64,000 bases of DNA from Agelas oroides (GCA_949130485.1 OX422183.1:14653312-14717311); one strand, 5' to 3'. Shown: positions 23,701 to 35,559, counted from the first letter of the stretch. The notes: generated by a model from the letters alone, not told the origin. Program-made: numbers and translations.

Positions 23701-23958
23701 CTTCGTCGATAAACACTACTTGCGCACTGTCACTCTCGCTGATACTAGTGGTAGGTTCACCAAAACAGGTTACTGTTGTATCCGAGGTGAAGTTGGAACA
23801 GAAGGTGTCAACTCTCCGATCACCATTTGGACGAGCATTTCCTGTAAAGAATTCGTCATTCGTCTGCCAGTGGATCTCCTGTTGAGTCGTGGTGCAGATG
23901 AAGCACTGCCCAACATCTGCACCGTTAATTCTCACCTCCTTGGGTGAAATTGTTGTTT
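23701..23958 (-). CDS. Ig-like domain exon of a secreted or membrane protein
   Basis: A 258-nt open exon on the minus strand with acceptor (TTTTCCCTTAG) and donor (GACGAAG|GTTAGC), both phase 1. Symmetrical phase 1-1 exons are typical of extracellular modules. The reading has spaced cysteines (GQCFICTTT, DTFCSNF, TVTCFGE), a W between them (EIHWQT) and beta-strand-like alternation, consistent with an immunoglobulin-type or similar sandwich fold. There is no start codon or stop, so this is an internal exon. Neighbouring exons are not certain; 22,165-22,349 is a candidate. Family assignment is inference. Confidence 0.45.
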
Positions 23959-24339
23959 CTAAGGGAAAATGAATTCATGCAATGCTCAAACCCTCATGTA
24001 CTGAATGTAGAAACACTGGGTTGCTTACACAGCCAAACCAAGTTGCCCTGTGAATCTTAGTATAAGCACAAAAAGCTCCTGACCATTGGGCATACACCAC
24101 CTGCCGATGAACCTGTCTAAGGGAGTGCAGTCTATAGTTATAGTGAGGAAACCCTAATGGAAAAAGACAGGAAGTCTATGATGGTGGGTCTTCTAATGAC
24201 AATCAGCTGACTCATCTCTGCTTTATGCTTCTGTTAATTGTGTCCTTGGGGGTAAAAATAACTGTGTCCAGTGAGTTCAATCAGAATTCAATAGCCTGCT
24301 TTGATTACACCCAAGGCAGTTGTACACATCTGCTTAATC

Positions 24340-24476
24340 AGGACACTTGACCAAGTCCCAACTTTATATAAATACATATTATTCTCCCCCTGAAATTAGG
24401 ACACCTCACTAATCAGGGCAAATATTTTGGTCCCAAGGATGTCCGTATTAGAGAGGTTCCACTGTACTAATTTGTT
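24340..24476. repeat. dispersed short repeat (partner 15,310-15,425)
   Basis: Contains TTAGGACACCTCACTAATC, a GGTCCC block and the end AGAGGTTCCACTGTA, as at 15,310-15,425. Non-coding; class unknown. Confidence 0.45.
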
Positions 24477-24863
24477 GTCCAAGGGAAGCACCAAAATTAG
24501 TTTACTGGCACAAGGGGTGAATGCCTACTAAATGGCAGAGCCCATCGAGTTGAGGCTGCAGCAAGAGTCCTATGGGATTGATTTAATAGTCATATACTAC
24601 ACCAGGTATAAACCTATTATAACGTGCACAATCACAACATACCAGCATTCACGATCACCCTATTAATGTGTAGAAACAATGCTGGCAGGAAAACCTCTTG
24701 CAAGAAGATCATGTTCCCGTCTTCAACTCTGCTTTCACTCGGTGTTAATTAGAATTAGAGTCCGCAGCGAAACTTCAATTAGTGGTACACTGGACTACAA
24801 TTAGATTCACAACACCGCCAACAGCTCACTTTCTGAAAGGGGACAGTGCAAAGCAAAACCGGA

Positions 24864-24920
24864 TAGTGTCTCGTGCCCAGACCCCACACCATGCCAGGGT
24901 GGGGTCTGGGCACGAGACTA
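24864..24920. mobile_element. short TAGTCTCG-type palindrome
   Basis: GTCTCGTGCCCAGACCCCAC pairs with GTGGGGTCTGGGCACGAGAC around a short loop. No 9 bp target repeat is visible. Confidence 0.6.
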
Positions 24921-25261
24921 GTGCAGCACTCGCGCGCCAACACGTGGCAGCATAGCGATAGGTGGCAGATCAGATGTTGAGTGTGACTGGCGTCATGCGT
25001 GTACATACTTGCTGCAGTTGATCGAGTCTCGAAGGAAGAGCAAGGGTCTGCTCTACGCAACTGAACAAGTCTGTATTTCTCCGCCTTGAGCATGTTGAAA
25101 TAACGTCGCCTTCAAGTTATCCTCCAGTTTGGTGTGCCTGGATGGAATCATGCATCATTGGTCAACTTCCAACATCGTTGAACTCGGAGGAGGCATGACG
25201 GTTTTTGATAAGGGTGGTGTTCTTTGGTACTACTTTCTACCAAGTAAATAGTAAGTTGTTT

Positions 25262-25740
25262 ATTTCATATGTGTATATATTTTTAATTGAATTGAATTGA
25301 TTTTGCATGATGCAGGGTACACAAAAGGAATATCCTATAGTAGTGCTCCCCTTTTACACAAAGAAACAAAAGACAAGAAGACAAGAAACATTGTTAGCAA
25401 AAATGATTTATCAATGATGACCTGAAAGTAACAGGGCAAAGCACACATAAGATTGAGCCTGGTAATGCATTCCAAATGAAAGGGGCATTGACAAAAAAGG
25501 AGTAACGGTAAGGATTTACTCTGGATACACAAGTAAGGAGATGCAATGGGTGGCAAGATCTAGTACGATGGTGCTGGTTTTTACAAAAGGAAAAGTAGTT
25601 CTGAAATTTTATACAGTCTAAACAATGTACTATCTTAAAAATTTGTAAACTCAAAAGGAAAGGCGACACTGCGTAAGGGTTGATAGAACCAGTTTGGATA
25701 GACATTGATCGTACGTCTTGGACCATTGGTGCATAACTTT
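25262..25740 (-). pseudogene. LINE (non-LTR retrotransposon) 3' end fragment
   Basis: A minus-strand frame at 25,394-25,726 carries the C-terminal signature of LINE reverse transcriptases: RTRSCHPL, then RVNPYRYSFFVNAPFIWNAL, then FRSSLIN. The 3' end finishes in an AATTC-type microsatellite (about 25,288-25,305), the tail style of CR1/L2-like elements. It is 5'-truncated, with only about the last 110 residues left. It is absent from the duplicate locus near 53,925, confirming insertion. Confidence 0.75.
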
Positions 25741-25754
25741 GTGTAGCCTTGTTC

Positions 25755-26162
25755 TAGTCTCGTGTCGTGCCCAGACTACTTCGCCTAGCGGGAAAATAGT
25801 CTGGTAAACTGCCTATACCGTTTTGGTTCCAATATTTTGAAATTACTGTGACGTCACGTCAACTATATTCTGAATTCAAAAGCGCTCTAGTTAACAGCAA
25901 ACTCCGAGACAGCCTACTCGTTCTCCTTTCGATAGATACAATGGCCTAGTCTACACGCAGCAGCTAGGGTTGCCTGATCAATGTTCATTTCACTAGTAGA
26001 TCATTGGCACGCAATGTGGAATGCAATCTTCAATCAGCAGGTGTTAAATTAGAAAAGAACAATGCGCCAGCATTCCGGCGCACTTGAACGAAAATGGAAT
26101 AGGCAGTTGACCAGACCTATTTTTCCGGCAGCCGCGAAAAATGCGGTCTGGGAACGAGACTA
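25755..26162. mobile_element. MITE, TAGTCTCG family
   Basis: 408 bp. It begins TAGTCTCGTGTCGTGCCC and ends GGTCTGGGAACGAGACTA. Perfect 9 bp target duplication GCCTTGTTC. The duplicate locus at about 53,940-53,950 shows a single GCCTTGTTC with no element, an empty-site proof. Confidence 0.92.
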
Positions 26163-27295
26163 GCCTTGTTCCCAGTTAGTCTGGCAAAGCCAGACCCAAG
26201 TGCGCTGTGCAAGGGTCTGGTATAATGGATTGACCCGCTACGAAATATTGCAGCTCCAATCAGATTGCACAACCCACACTTGCAACTTGCGAGTTTAGGC
26301 TACTAAAAAGAACAGCTAAAGTTAGTAAACTACCTTTCTGCAAGAGTGTGATGGTATCACTGTTCTTCCCACGGGCTAAGGGAAGTGTCCTCTCTTCCCC
26401 TTACGTTTGGTAAGCTCAGCCCTGGGAGTTCACTGCCTGTGTTCACTGCACAGCCAAGACAACATCGTATTGCTCATCATTCGTGCGTTTCACATGCACA
26501 CAAATGCTGTACATCGATCCTGCATTATAAAGACATTCATATTATGAATAAGCTAGCCTAAATAGCCAGTTCCATCTCATTTTCAGGATGCACAGGTAGG
26601 CATGATACCAGACCTTCGCACTGCACGCTTGGGTCTGGCTTTGCCAGATTAGTTCCCAGTAGTCTCGCAAGCCAGACCTTTTCCGTTGTACAGCACGTAA
26701 CACTTTCATTATCGGCACACGGGGAAAGGATCTGGAGAACACTTCACGTAAATGTTTAGTGAAATTTCAATAGAGCCAACGAAATTACAGAACACGCGAT
26801 TCGAGTTCTTTGGTCACGTGAACACAGTTGTTCATTGTATCAGAGAAGGCAGAATAAGCAACTACAGCCGATCAGTCAGTTTTCGATGCTCTCATAGGGC
26901 TATATGTAAGTCGATGTGTGAGCTTAGAGCGTGACAACAAGAGGTAGTAGTGAACTTTGCAAATAGCTGAGATGCAGTATTCATGTCACGCCCACTGGCG
27001 GCGGGGAAACTTGTTATTTGGTGCTTCTGTGGACCCGTGCTCATCTGAGATGCTACCCGATCATTGCTCAAACAAACAGCACAAGTGGCCTGGTGAATAG
27101 CACTGGCAGCAGCTATATACCATAAACTCTGCTTAATACGCACACCTTGCTATTAGACGCATGTGTTCTTTCTGGTACACAACATCATTTATTAAGCACA
27201 TGTGCATTAAACAGAGTACACGATGGTGGCGAGAGAACGCAGCACACTTGATGGTCATCCTGAAGTCAAACAAAGAAGAGCAACACGGGTTTTAC

Positions 27296-27862
27296 TAGCC
27301 TCGTTCCCAGGCCCTGCACGTTCGTCGCTTGCAGTACGAAATTCGCGCAGAGGGCCTGGGCTCGTTCATCACGTGATGCGTGCCGCAGGCATCATTTTAC
27401 GTCACACCAGATATAGCAAAATCGCTGTGTTGCAGAGATATTGAGATAACCACAAATGGAGTTGGAAGAACCTGGAACAGGTCACGCGCATACGATAGAC
27501 TACAATAGTCAACTCGAGCTGAAGAAGATGAGGAGCCGAAATCCAGGTTCGACCTAGTAACACGATGTGGCCAAGGTATCTGAATATAGACGTCTACTAT
27601 CCAGCTAAGCATGGCAGCTTGTGCTCTTGCGCTGCCGAGACTTTTAACACTTAGGTAAGTTCGCATGCGAACCATTACTGTGATCTCGGGGGGGGCCTCT
27701 TTCAACGGTAAGCAAGGCGCTAGCTCATCTATGACATCATTGATTCTAGTAGAAGGGTTGTGACGTAAGCTGCGGCACGCATCACGTGATAAATGAGCCC
27801 TGGCCCTCTGCGCAAATTTCGTACTGCAAGCGACAAACGCACAGGGCCTGGGAACGAGGCTA
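27296..27862. mobile_element. MITE, TAGCCTCG family
   Basis: 567 bp. The arms start TAGCCTCGTTCCCAGGCCCT and include CGTCGCTTGCAGTACGAA and ATCACGTGATGCGTGCCGC with complements. The flanks GGGTTTTAC / GGTTTTTAC agree at 8 of 9 bases. The CGCTTGCAGTACG block is shared with 50,672 and 52,363. Confidence 0.85.
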
Positions 27863-28174
27863 GGTTTTTACCATTTCTGGCTAACACAAAGCTCGCAAGG
27901 TACATCCTTCACCACTTACGTATGAGACCAGAATTTCTCCTACGCATGGAGCCTCGCATATCTTCTTGAATACACAGTGGCTGTGAGCAACATTCTCTTT
28001 GTGGAGGATGGAGTCTTTATACATCAATATTCGCCAGGTGAACATGTGCATCATGTCCATACCTGTTGGGTGTGGCTTTAATTTTATCCCTTATTTTGTG
28101 CACATCCTCTATTAGGCGCACATATGCTTACCATTTACATTCATGCATGTGCTTATTAACCAGAGTCTACAGTA
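27863..28174. other. flank of the CACTA insertion
   Basis: No gene. The sequence ends CAGAGTCTACAGTA, immediately before the transposon terminus. Similar text (ATTAAACAGAGTACAC) at 27,207-27,222 suggests insertion into an older repeat. Confidence 0.4.
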
Positions 28175-28186
28175 CACTACTAGACA

Positions 28187-28860
28187 GTTTACCAATGAAA
28201 AGTATGTGAACATCACATGAATCATTACACTCCCTATGAAATTTGCCATGAAAATTGCGTCATAGCAATTTCATGCTATCATGATATTGCTATGAATTTC
28301 CATTAGGTATGAATTCGCATCATGATTTTCTCATGAAATTTGTTGTCCCATGAAAACCTAACCTATGAAAATGTCATGGTATTAAATCATGCTATGAAAT
28401 AGCCATGAACACTAAGGTATCAAAAAATTCATAGCATTCCAGATCCATGGTTTTGCTATGAATTTTCTTTAAGTGTGAATTTACAGTGTGATTTTCATAT
28501 GAAACTTTTTTCATATGAAAACTTGACCTATGAAAACATCATGTTATTAAATGATGCTATGAAATAGCTCAAAGTAGTAAAAATATTGGCATTGCAGACC
28601 AATGATGAAAATGCTGTGAACTTGAAATTAAAGTTGAATTTAAATTAAATGCTATGAAATTTGTACTGAGAGATTTCATGGCTTTTCAAGAAAGGTGTGA
28701 AATCATATGATCTTCACATGAAACTTTGCTGCATAAGTTTCATGGCATACGACATAGGACTAGATCTACGTACGTATACTTTCATTTAGTGAAAGTTCCA
28801 TGATATAGTTTCATGGAAATCTGATACACAGGTATGTACACACATATTACTGTAACAATA
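28187..28860. promoter_or_regulatory. left subterminal repeat array of the CACTA element
   Basis: Dozens of ATGAAA, CATGAAAT, TCATATGAAA and complementary ATTTCAT motifs in both orientations, in otherwise AT-rich non-coding DNA. In plant CACTA elements such arrays bind the TnpA-type protein; here that role is inferred from position and density. Confidence 0.7.
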
Positions 28861-28880
28861 AACACAAGTCTGATGCAACT

Positions 28881-31800
28881 TCAATTCATACAGAGATCAA
28901 GAATCCAGAGTTCAGAATCAGTTTTGGCTGTAATTAGAGGCTTCGACAAGTTTTCCAAACCAACTATAATATGTCGGGTTGCATTAATGTCAGGTACAAA
29001 CCATAGATGACAGTCACAATCTTCAGTGATATGGTCAAACACAGCAACTTTTGCAAAAGTGCGAGTGACCCCAATAAACGAGTGCTTGAAAATACAAAGA
29101 ATGCGTCCAACCAAAGGATGTGAAGTTCTACCTGTCTTTTGAACATGTACAAATGAAGAACATGAGATAAGCCCCTTCTCACTGTCAAGTGTTCGATATT
29201 CAATAACTCGACCTGTTCGAGCATCCTCAACAACAGCCCTCGTTTGAGATTGTACTGAGCTTGATGGCCCACACAGAAGCTCCCTCTCTCTTTCGGTGAG
29301 CATTCGTCCTGGAGGATTCCATTCCTTTGTGGAAGGAAACAGTGAACCTTCCCTTATGGTAATGGCCCTCTGTTGTGCATTGTTGTACTCAGTGTGAATA
29401 GATAGGTAGTCTGGGATAAGACTGGCATATGCTCCACTGAGAAGTTTGACTTCATCCTTTAGAAGCTTGAGAATATGAATGGGATCTGGCACATTGATTG
29501 TATGCGGTAGATCAGGAGGACATTCATGGGGCATTCTTCCAGAAAGAGCCATGTACTGACACCATTCATAGACCTACAGGAATGTACTTAAAATTTGAGC
29601 ACTTCACACAACTGTACTTGTGCAGAAATTAAAAAGTACTGACCCTATAAGTTTCCATTATGGTAGCCTCGGGCCGAAATCAATTCACTGCTCGTCTGCA
29701 CATCCAGCTGTTGAATCGCTCAAATGTAAACATCCATGTGCCGTAAACTGGTCCAAGATGCTCAATTCCTTCCACAATATGATGTAGCAGGTGAGTGGTT
29801 ATGTCCTGTTGATAATTACGGTGTGGGTGCCCTTATAAATGTTATCAAAATCAATACAGTGGTATTATGAAAATGTTAACGTACATAAATTAAAGGTGCA
29901 TACAGTAGCAAGTAGACGTTTTTAATTAAGCAAGTTGTATAGATTACCTGCAGAGCAATAGGAAAGTCTCTCTCTAGCATAGCTAGAGCAGTGTGCATTT
30001 TGTGTTTCAAGTTGGAAATTGTATCCAGGTTTATGGACTCAGAGAGCACATCTCTCAGCGTGTCCATAAGAAAGAATATGGTGTCTCGCTGCAGTTTACC
30101 CAGCAGGCCCCTCAAACAGTACTTCAAAATCCCATGTGTAGCAATCTGTACAAGCAACGTATACGTAATGACTCATGAGCAATGTCTAGATTATGATATA
30201 ATGTAATTTCAGTCGATTACATATTTATGATGCTCTACTATCCTGAGACACCTAACTTCTATCCACCAATTTCACCTGTTTCCAGTCATGCGACTTGAGC
30301 TTTGAACTTCTGGAGAAGAGATATCTGGGGTTTATGTCAGCATGAGGTGGAACACAAATATGGTGTACACGTTCTTGAGCAATCTTTAGCTGGGAAGCAG
30401 AGAGCCTGTATGGGACATCACTGCTTTGTTTGGGATTGAGTGAGGTTTGGTCATTGAAATGTAACTGAAATCGGCCGATGCTTGCTTCCGCTCTGCGTAC
30501 ATTCTCATTATCATCCCGACCAGTGACAAGATGGAAAATGCCTTCGATAACACATTTGACTGTGTGCATTGCATCTGGCACCGTTTGTGTCACACGATCA
30601 TGACTTGGCAACCTCATCAGTGAATATGTGCCTTTGCAGCTGGTAAACTTTGCAATCTGTAGGGCTTGTGACCTGGGGGTAAAATATATAATGTATATTA
30701 CTCTAATGTTCGAGGTGTGCAGCTGAGAAAGGCCAATGGAAGTAGTTCACTAGAGAAGTTAATGGAATGTTGACTGACTTAGTCTCAGAATGGGGATGTT
30801 TTACCTGTTCTTTGCATTGTCGTATGCAGTGTGGTAGCACTTCAGGTCTGCGTAGGACTTCTTTTCTGGTGCAGATTGATTCTCTTTTTTTTTTGTCAGG
30901 AAAGTGTGTGCAGTCTAGACGAAGTTGAGAATCCTTTGGCAAGTATCTTCGATTTTCAAGATAGACCATTTTCTTTAGCTCCTCACTCCTCTGACCTTGA
31001 ACAAGATGCATTCGAGAGTAAGTCCATTTATGTATACGTAGTTTTGTAACTCACTGTATAGTACTGTTACTTATCCTTTATATAGCTATTTGTTGTTTAA
31101 CTGTAGTGTGGATGAAAGTGCCTATGACAGAGATTATAGCCTCTAACACCTATACTATATAGCTACATGACTATCATGCACTAAACTATAACAAATATGA
31201 TATGCTCACCTTGAATGTGACACCATGCACACCCATTGTATGCTCCTGATCCAACAATTCCAAACAACTTGCAGATACCTGGATAGTCTAGAATATACAG
31301 GAGCAGCTCCACTTTGAGTGTGAATGGTGCATTTCGATAAGCATCAAAAACTGTTGATCCAGTCATCTCAAGCAGCTCATCTACCAGGATATCCAGATAG
31401 GGATTGAGGTTGTGAGGCTCCTTTGATTTGTTAGCTGGCACTATTCCGACTAAAAGAATGTTGCCAAAGTGATTGCGGACCTTTCTTGGAAGGTTGAGGT
31501 TGGTCAGCATGATAGGCCACATGGAGTACGAAACTTTATTGTGGTTAAAAGGATTGACACCATCTGTACAGAGTGCAAGGGAAATACCCCTGCTATCTCC
31601 AGAAAATACACCTTGAAGGGAGTAGGCTCTACTCCAACTGGGGGAATCGTGGATATCATTCATTTCATCAATGTCCTTTTCTTTGAGATGTGTCTGAACT
31701 ACCTGAGCTAAATTAGATGTTCCAAACAGCCTTGCAAGTCTAGGTCCTAATGGAAGGTAGGTAAATGTACGTGCTGGAATTAATGTGCCTGGTACATATC

Positions 31801-33013
31801 TTGGACTATGACACTCTGGACAGTGGAGAAGATCAACAAAACTACCTCTAAATATGATGCAGTCATTTGGGCATACATGATAAACTATTGGTTGTATAAG
31901 GTAAGACTGCACTGCTTTCAAAGCAGCTTCATATGTGTCAGGAAGAAAATTGCCCGGGGGTAATATACTGTTGTGTAGTAATGACAGCATTGAAGAGAGT
32001 GCATCTTTGCTAATCCCAGGATGCTCGGTAAACCATGTAAAATAGTGCACTAATGCTTGTAACACTGTAATTGTGGCACCCTCGTATAGTGGAGTGGTTG
32101 CTATCCCCTCTTCATAGAGATAAGGGTCGTGGTACAGCTGCTGTTTCAGCTTTTTACAAACTGGACCTTCACTTTCCTCACGGCCATCAGATGGATCACA
32201 GCATGGTGTTTCACTATCCAAAAGGTCTATCTGATTGTCAGATGGATGAGAGCATGGTGCTGGTGTTTCACTATCCAAAAGGTCTATCTGATTGTCAGAT
32301 GGATGACAGCATGGTGCTGGTGTTTCACTATCCAAAAGGTCTATCTGATTGTCAGATGGATGACAGCATGGTGCTGGTGTTTCACTATCCAATGTGTCTA
32401 GTTTTGGCTGTTGCACCTATAAGTGTTGCACACATGTGTGCATATATGTACATTGAAGTGCCATGTATGTGTTGTGTAATGGTATATCCATGTGTTTTCA
32501 TACGTTCGCAAAATCTTTGAAAATCACAACTTGATAAAAGTAGCTCAATTCACAACGTGCAAAGCTGTAGCACATCAGAATTGTGTAAGAGCAATGTACA
32601 CATTCACAAAAACAGGGCAGTTTTTGAATTTCTGAGTGCCCTGAAGCTCTGTAAATTGGCTACTGCCTCAAGGTGTAAATTCTTCAAAGATTCCACTAAT
32701 ATTTTATGCAGCAAACGGAGTTAGTGCTAGATGAATAACATTAGCCTTGACCATGTACTGTACTTGCCACTTCATAGCTCCACCTTTGCAACATGGCCAT
32801 AATTGTTTTATGGCTGCTGTATAAACTATTAGAGCTCCATGCACTTACCTGTGGTTTACCGGTGGCGGAGCTTGTGCAGCGATGCAAGGCTGGTTCTTTG
32901 TGCCGATCGGCGGATGCGGACCATCCAGAGAATAGCTCGGCATGTCTCCTTCGGATGTGTCTGCTGACAAGCTTGCCTTGGCACATCTGGCATGAACACG
33001 GTACTTGAGACAT
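28881..33013 (-). CDS. CACTA transposase, tnp2/Transposase_21 family, seven exons
   Basis: Encodes the DNA-cutting transposase of the element. My exon model on the minus strand: 33,013-32,849; 32,416-31,210; about 31,049-30,805; 30,672-30,276; 30,145-29,948; 29,805-29,644; 29,573-28,881. All use GT-AG and all but one junction keep frame, giving about 1,020 residues. Exon 1 has a zinc-binding CxxCxxC-type start (CSCQMCQ) and HIRRRH. Exon 2 has a 19-residue tandem repeat, CPNDC...CPEC zinc ligands, and the tnp2 core (CTDGVNPFNHN, SMWPIMLTNLNLP, GAYNGCAWC). Exon 4 has SLMRLPSHDR and NPRYLFSR; exons 5-6 resemble DUF4218 (GPVYGTWMFTFERF). Faults: a run of ten A at about 30,885-30,894 shifts frame by one, and CGA appears mutated to TGA at 29,680-29,682. 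Confidence 0.85.
32205..32392. repeat. 57 bp coding tandem repeat
   Basis: Three full copies and a partial of a 57 bp unit within transposase exon 2, encoding DSETPAPCCHPSDNQIDLL-type repeats of 19 residues on the minus strand. The period is a multiple of three, so copy-number change keeps frame. It is acidic and low-complexity, probably a disordered linker. Confidence 0.9.
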
Positions 33014-33200
33014 GGTTAGTTGTCAGTGTAACTAAATTTTCACTAAAAGGCTGAAGCATAAACTCCCGCGTAAGCGCAGCTGTAAGCGGTGGCGGGACTG
33101 TTTTATACTGCATGGCGAGCGGCTGCACAGCTGCCCCGGGGCGGGTGTTGCTTAGTTACAACTACAGCGACGCAAATCGGAGCGATCGACGAATGCGAAA
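33014..33200. promoter_or_regulatory. shared divergent promoter region of the CACTA genes
   Basis: The two start codons (33,013 minus; 33,201 plus) are 187 bp apart, so both promoters must lie here or within the genes. The region is GC-rich compared with its surroundings (CGGGGCGGGTG, GCGGTGGCGGG) and has TTTTATACTGCATG near 33,101 as a weak TATA-like candidate for the minus gene. Function is inferred from layout only. Confidence 0.5.
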
Positions 33201-35297
33201 ATGGCAAACCCTGAAAGTTTCACTTCGAGCTCAGTAGCTCCTTCGGTTATCCTGACTCCGGAGCAAGCGGCCTTGGTCGTCCCTCTGCTACAGCAGCTAA
33301 CCGCAAGTGCTGCAGGCCCGCCCACGCAGGAACTACAGCCCACGCAGGAACTGCAGCCCACGCAAGAACAGCAGCCCACGCAGGAGGGCGGCCAGCACTA
33401 CTCCATCGCGGATATGTTTCGTAAAAAGAAACGAAACACGAAATCTACACCAGCGCAGATTTTTCTTCACGTAAGCTACAATTAAAAATAAAAATGACAC
33501 GTTTTGAAGAAGCCGTGGTATTTTACAATGTTTTGCTACAGTACACCGTGCGTGAGGCATGTCGAGCTGCGGGGATCTGGGAGAAAGCTCCCAGCCTATC
33601 CCAGATCACCCAAGCCGAGTTCCAAAAGTTTTTTGAGACGGTAAAGCACATCTGTTTATAATAATTTATGCATGTCTCTTTTGCATGGTGAAGCCTATTA
33701 CATATTTGCTCTAGGCTGTGTCTGCATGCCCAGAACTCCAGAGCTGCCGCCACCTTCTACGTCGAAGGCTTTCGGAGACACTAGTAAACAGGCGACAGCA
33801 TCTCAGGCGGCTTAAAAAGATACCGTCTCACAAGAGAAAGTATGTATCCTCCATAGTATATGCACTTTTTTGGTAATGCACTGCTTCATTTCACTGTAAC
33901 TCTTTTTATGCAGACCTGTCTCGTCTAAGCCACCACCTCAGACAAGTGTGCTTCCTTCAATTTCGGTCTCTTCTCAACCTGGGTCACTTTCCAAATACTA
34001 TTCATATTTTGCATGATTATGGTATTAATTTTATCAGGGGAAGTTTTACTGTAACACTCTCTTTATGCAGACCTGTCTTGTCTAAGCCGCCAACTGTGCT
34101 CCCCTCAACATCGACTTCTCCATTTCAACCTGGGTCAGTCAGTGTTTTTGTCAACGATTATTTATATTTTGTGTATACATGACTAACTTTTATCAACAGG
34201 GCTGAGGTGTCCATCAAATGGGATGGAAACATTATAGGCAAGGGAGTTTTTCTGGGAAAAGATACCGACGGTGAGCTCAAGGAATATAACATTAGGCATA
34301 TACCATATTGATTCCTACTTCGATTTATCTGTTTAGATCCAAATGAGATGTATGGGAAAGTGCTGTTACAAGCTAGGAACAAGGTTCCTGGTGTAGATGC
34401 GGAACTACCAAAGGCCACAAGCAAAGGGAAGCTGTGCTTCTCTGAATTAGAAGTAAACACATAATAACTATGACTGGATTGAATAATGTTATGGTATTAT
34501 GGAACTGTTTGGCTTTTTTCAGAAAGGGGACATCTTCATCTGGAAGATACAGAGGCTTGACTGCCCAATAAGAAAGACGAAGGCGCCGAAATCAAAGTAT
34601 GTATCTTCTGCTTTTCTCAATATCCACAGGATATACCAAACGCATATAATATACTAAATTCATATATCAGACATCTGGACAACGACCTGGACATGTCGCC
34701 TTACGAGAGACAGAGGGAGGAGCGCATACAAGAAAACAGGAGGATGCTGAATACGATTTTCAGTGGCAAGTTAAGTCAAATTTCTTGTTTCAAGTTGTTA
34801 ATATAATAACTGATAGATTGTAAGTCCAGACACAGTTAGCTATAGGTTGCTAGAGGGAAAGGGTATAAATAAAATTAACTGTATGATTTACTGTTTATAC
34901 ATATATAGTATACAACCCCCCTGTATCTATCAAGTATTTATCCCACCTTAGCAGTGCTTATAAGTATTTATCTTGCACTATTGTAACATTACAGGAGCCA
35001 TCAGTAGGGAGTGATTTGTGTCCTGGGATGTATGTGGCTATTAGAAGTGTGAAGTACCATGAACGCCCACTGATTGGGAAGATTTGCGATACAGATGGTG
35101 GAATGGTTGAGATTGAGTGGATGGTGGGGACGTACTCTGGTCTTTGGAAGCAGTGGAAGGGGAGGGAGGGTGGCAAGACTGTAGTCTTCACTGAGAAGAT
35201 TTGCAAAGAAGATATTATATACACAAACATTACATTTACGCCTGGCAAAAGGCTTACACCAGCCACCATAAAGGCTCTGAAAACCCTGTATGAATAA
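33201..35297 (+). CDS. accessory gene of the CACTA element, unrecognised, about ten exons
   Basis: It lies inside the transposon and is transcribed away from the transposase, so it is probably the element's second protein (a TnpA-like DNA-binding partner is a guess). Exons by GT-AG: 33,201-33,470; 33,542-33,640; 33,715-33,839; 33,914-33,982; 34,071-34,133; 34,200-34,270; 34,337-34,452; 34,523-34,596; 34,671-about 34,769; 34,995-35,297. Phases agree except at the last junction, where I could not find a consistent splice. About 430 residues: a Pro/Gln repeat (PTQELQ), basic RLKKIPSHKRK, a conserved-looking block (VSIKWDGNIIGKG through DIFIWKIQRLDC), a charged helix (SPYERQREERIQENRRM) and a C-terminal beta-rich module (GMYVAIRSVKYHERPLIGKI). 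Exons 4 and 5 are tandem duplicates. Family unknown to me. Confidence 0.7.
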
Positions 35298-35559
35298 TCC
35301 TGTGTAGTGTAGTTTACTGTTGTAATGTTAATGAGTTAATATGCAATGTTCTTATTCTGCTTCATCACAGTTCCAACCCTGCTCATGTTTGAAGTACAGA
35401 TGGAGGAAAAGTTTGTTAATTTTTTCATCATGTGTACTTCAAACATTTTACCAAGTTATTCACGCTCTTTGCATTTGTACATTTCACACTGTACTATATA
35501 CAATAGGTTTTTCTTGTGTGATTCATGAGCTATTGTCTTGTATTTCATCTGCATTTTCA

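Larger units (their letters stand above)
25013..26998. repeat. segmental duplication, copy 1 (partner 53,674-54,829)
   Basis: Starting at GCAGTTGATCGAGTCTCGAA and ending near GTATTCATGTCACGCCC, this block is collinear with 53,674-54,829 at high identity. It differs by two insertions present only here: a LINE fragment (25,262-25,740) and a MITE (25,755-26,162). The other copy preserves the empty sites. The shared part contains inverted blocks (CAAAGCCAGACCCAAGTGCG / complement) resembling another MITE. No conserved open frame spans both copies. Confidence 0.85.

Noticed and set aside
24779..25093. Minus-strand frame starting MLKAEKYRLVQLRRADPC
   Set aside because: Considered as a real exon because it lies partly in the duplicated block, but the second copy breaks the frame at its start.
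27530..27600. AGGTTCGACCTAG considered as a tRNA B box
   Set aside because: No A box, acceptor stem or cloverleaf could be built on either strand.
32071..32520. Plus-strand frame of 149 codons with a repeated motif
   Set aside because: Antisense shadow of the 57 bp coding repeat of the CACTA transposase.
33152..33560. Minus-strand Cys/Ser-rich frames opposite the accessory gene
   Set aside because: Shadow of the PTQELQ repeat on the other strand.
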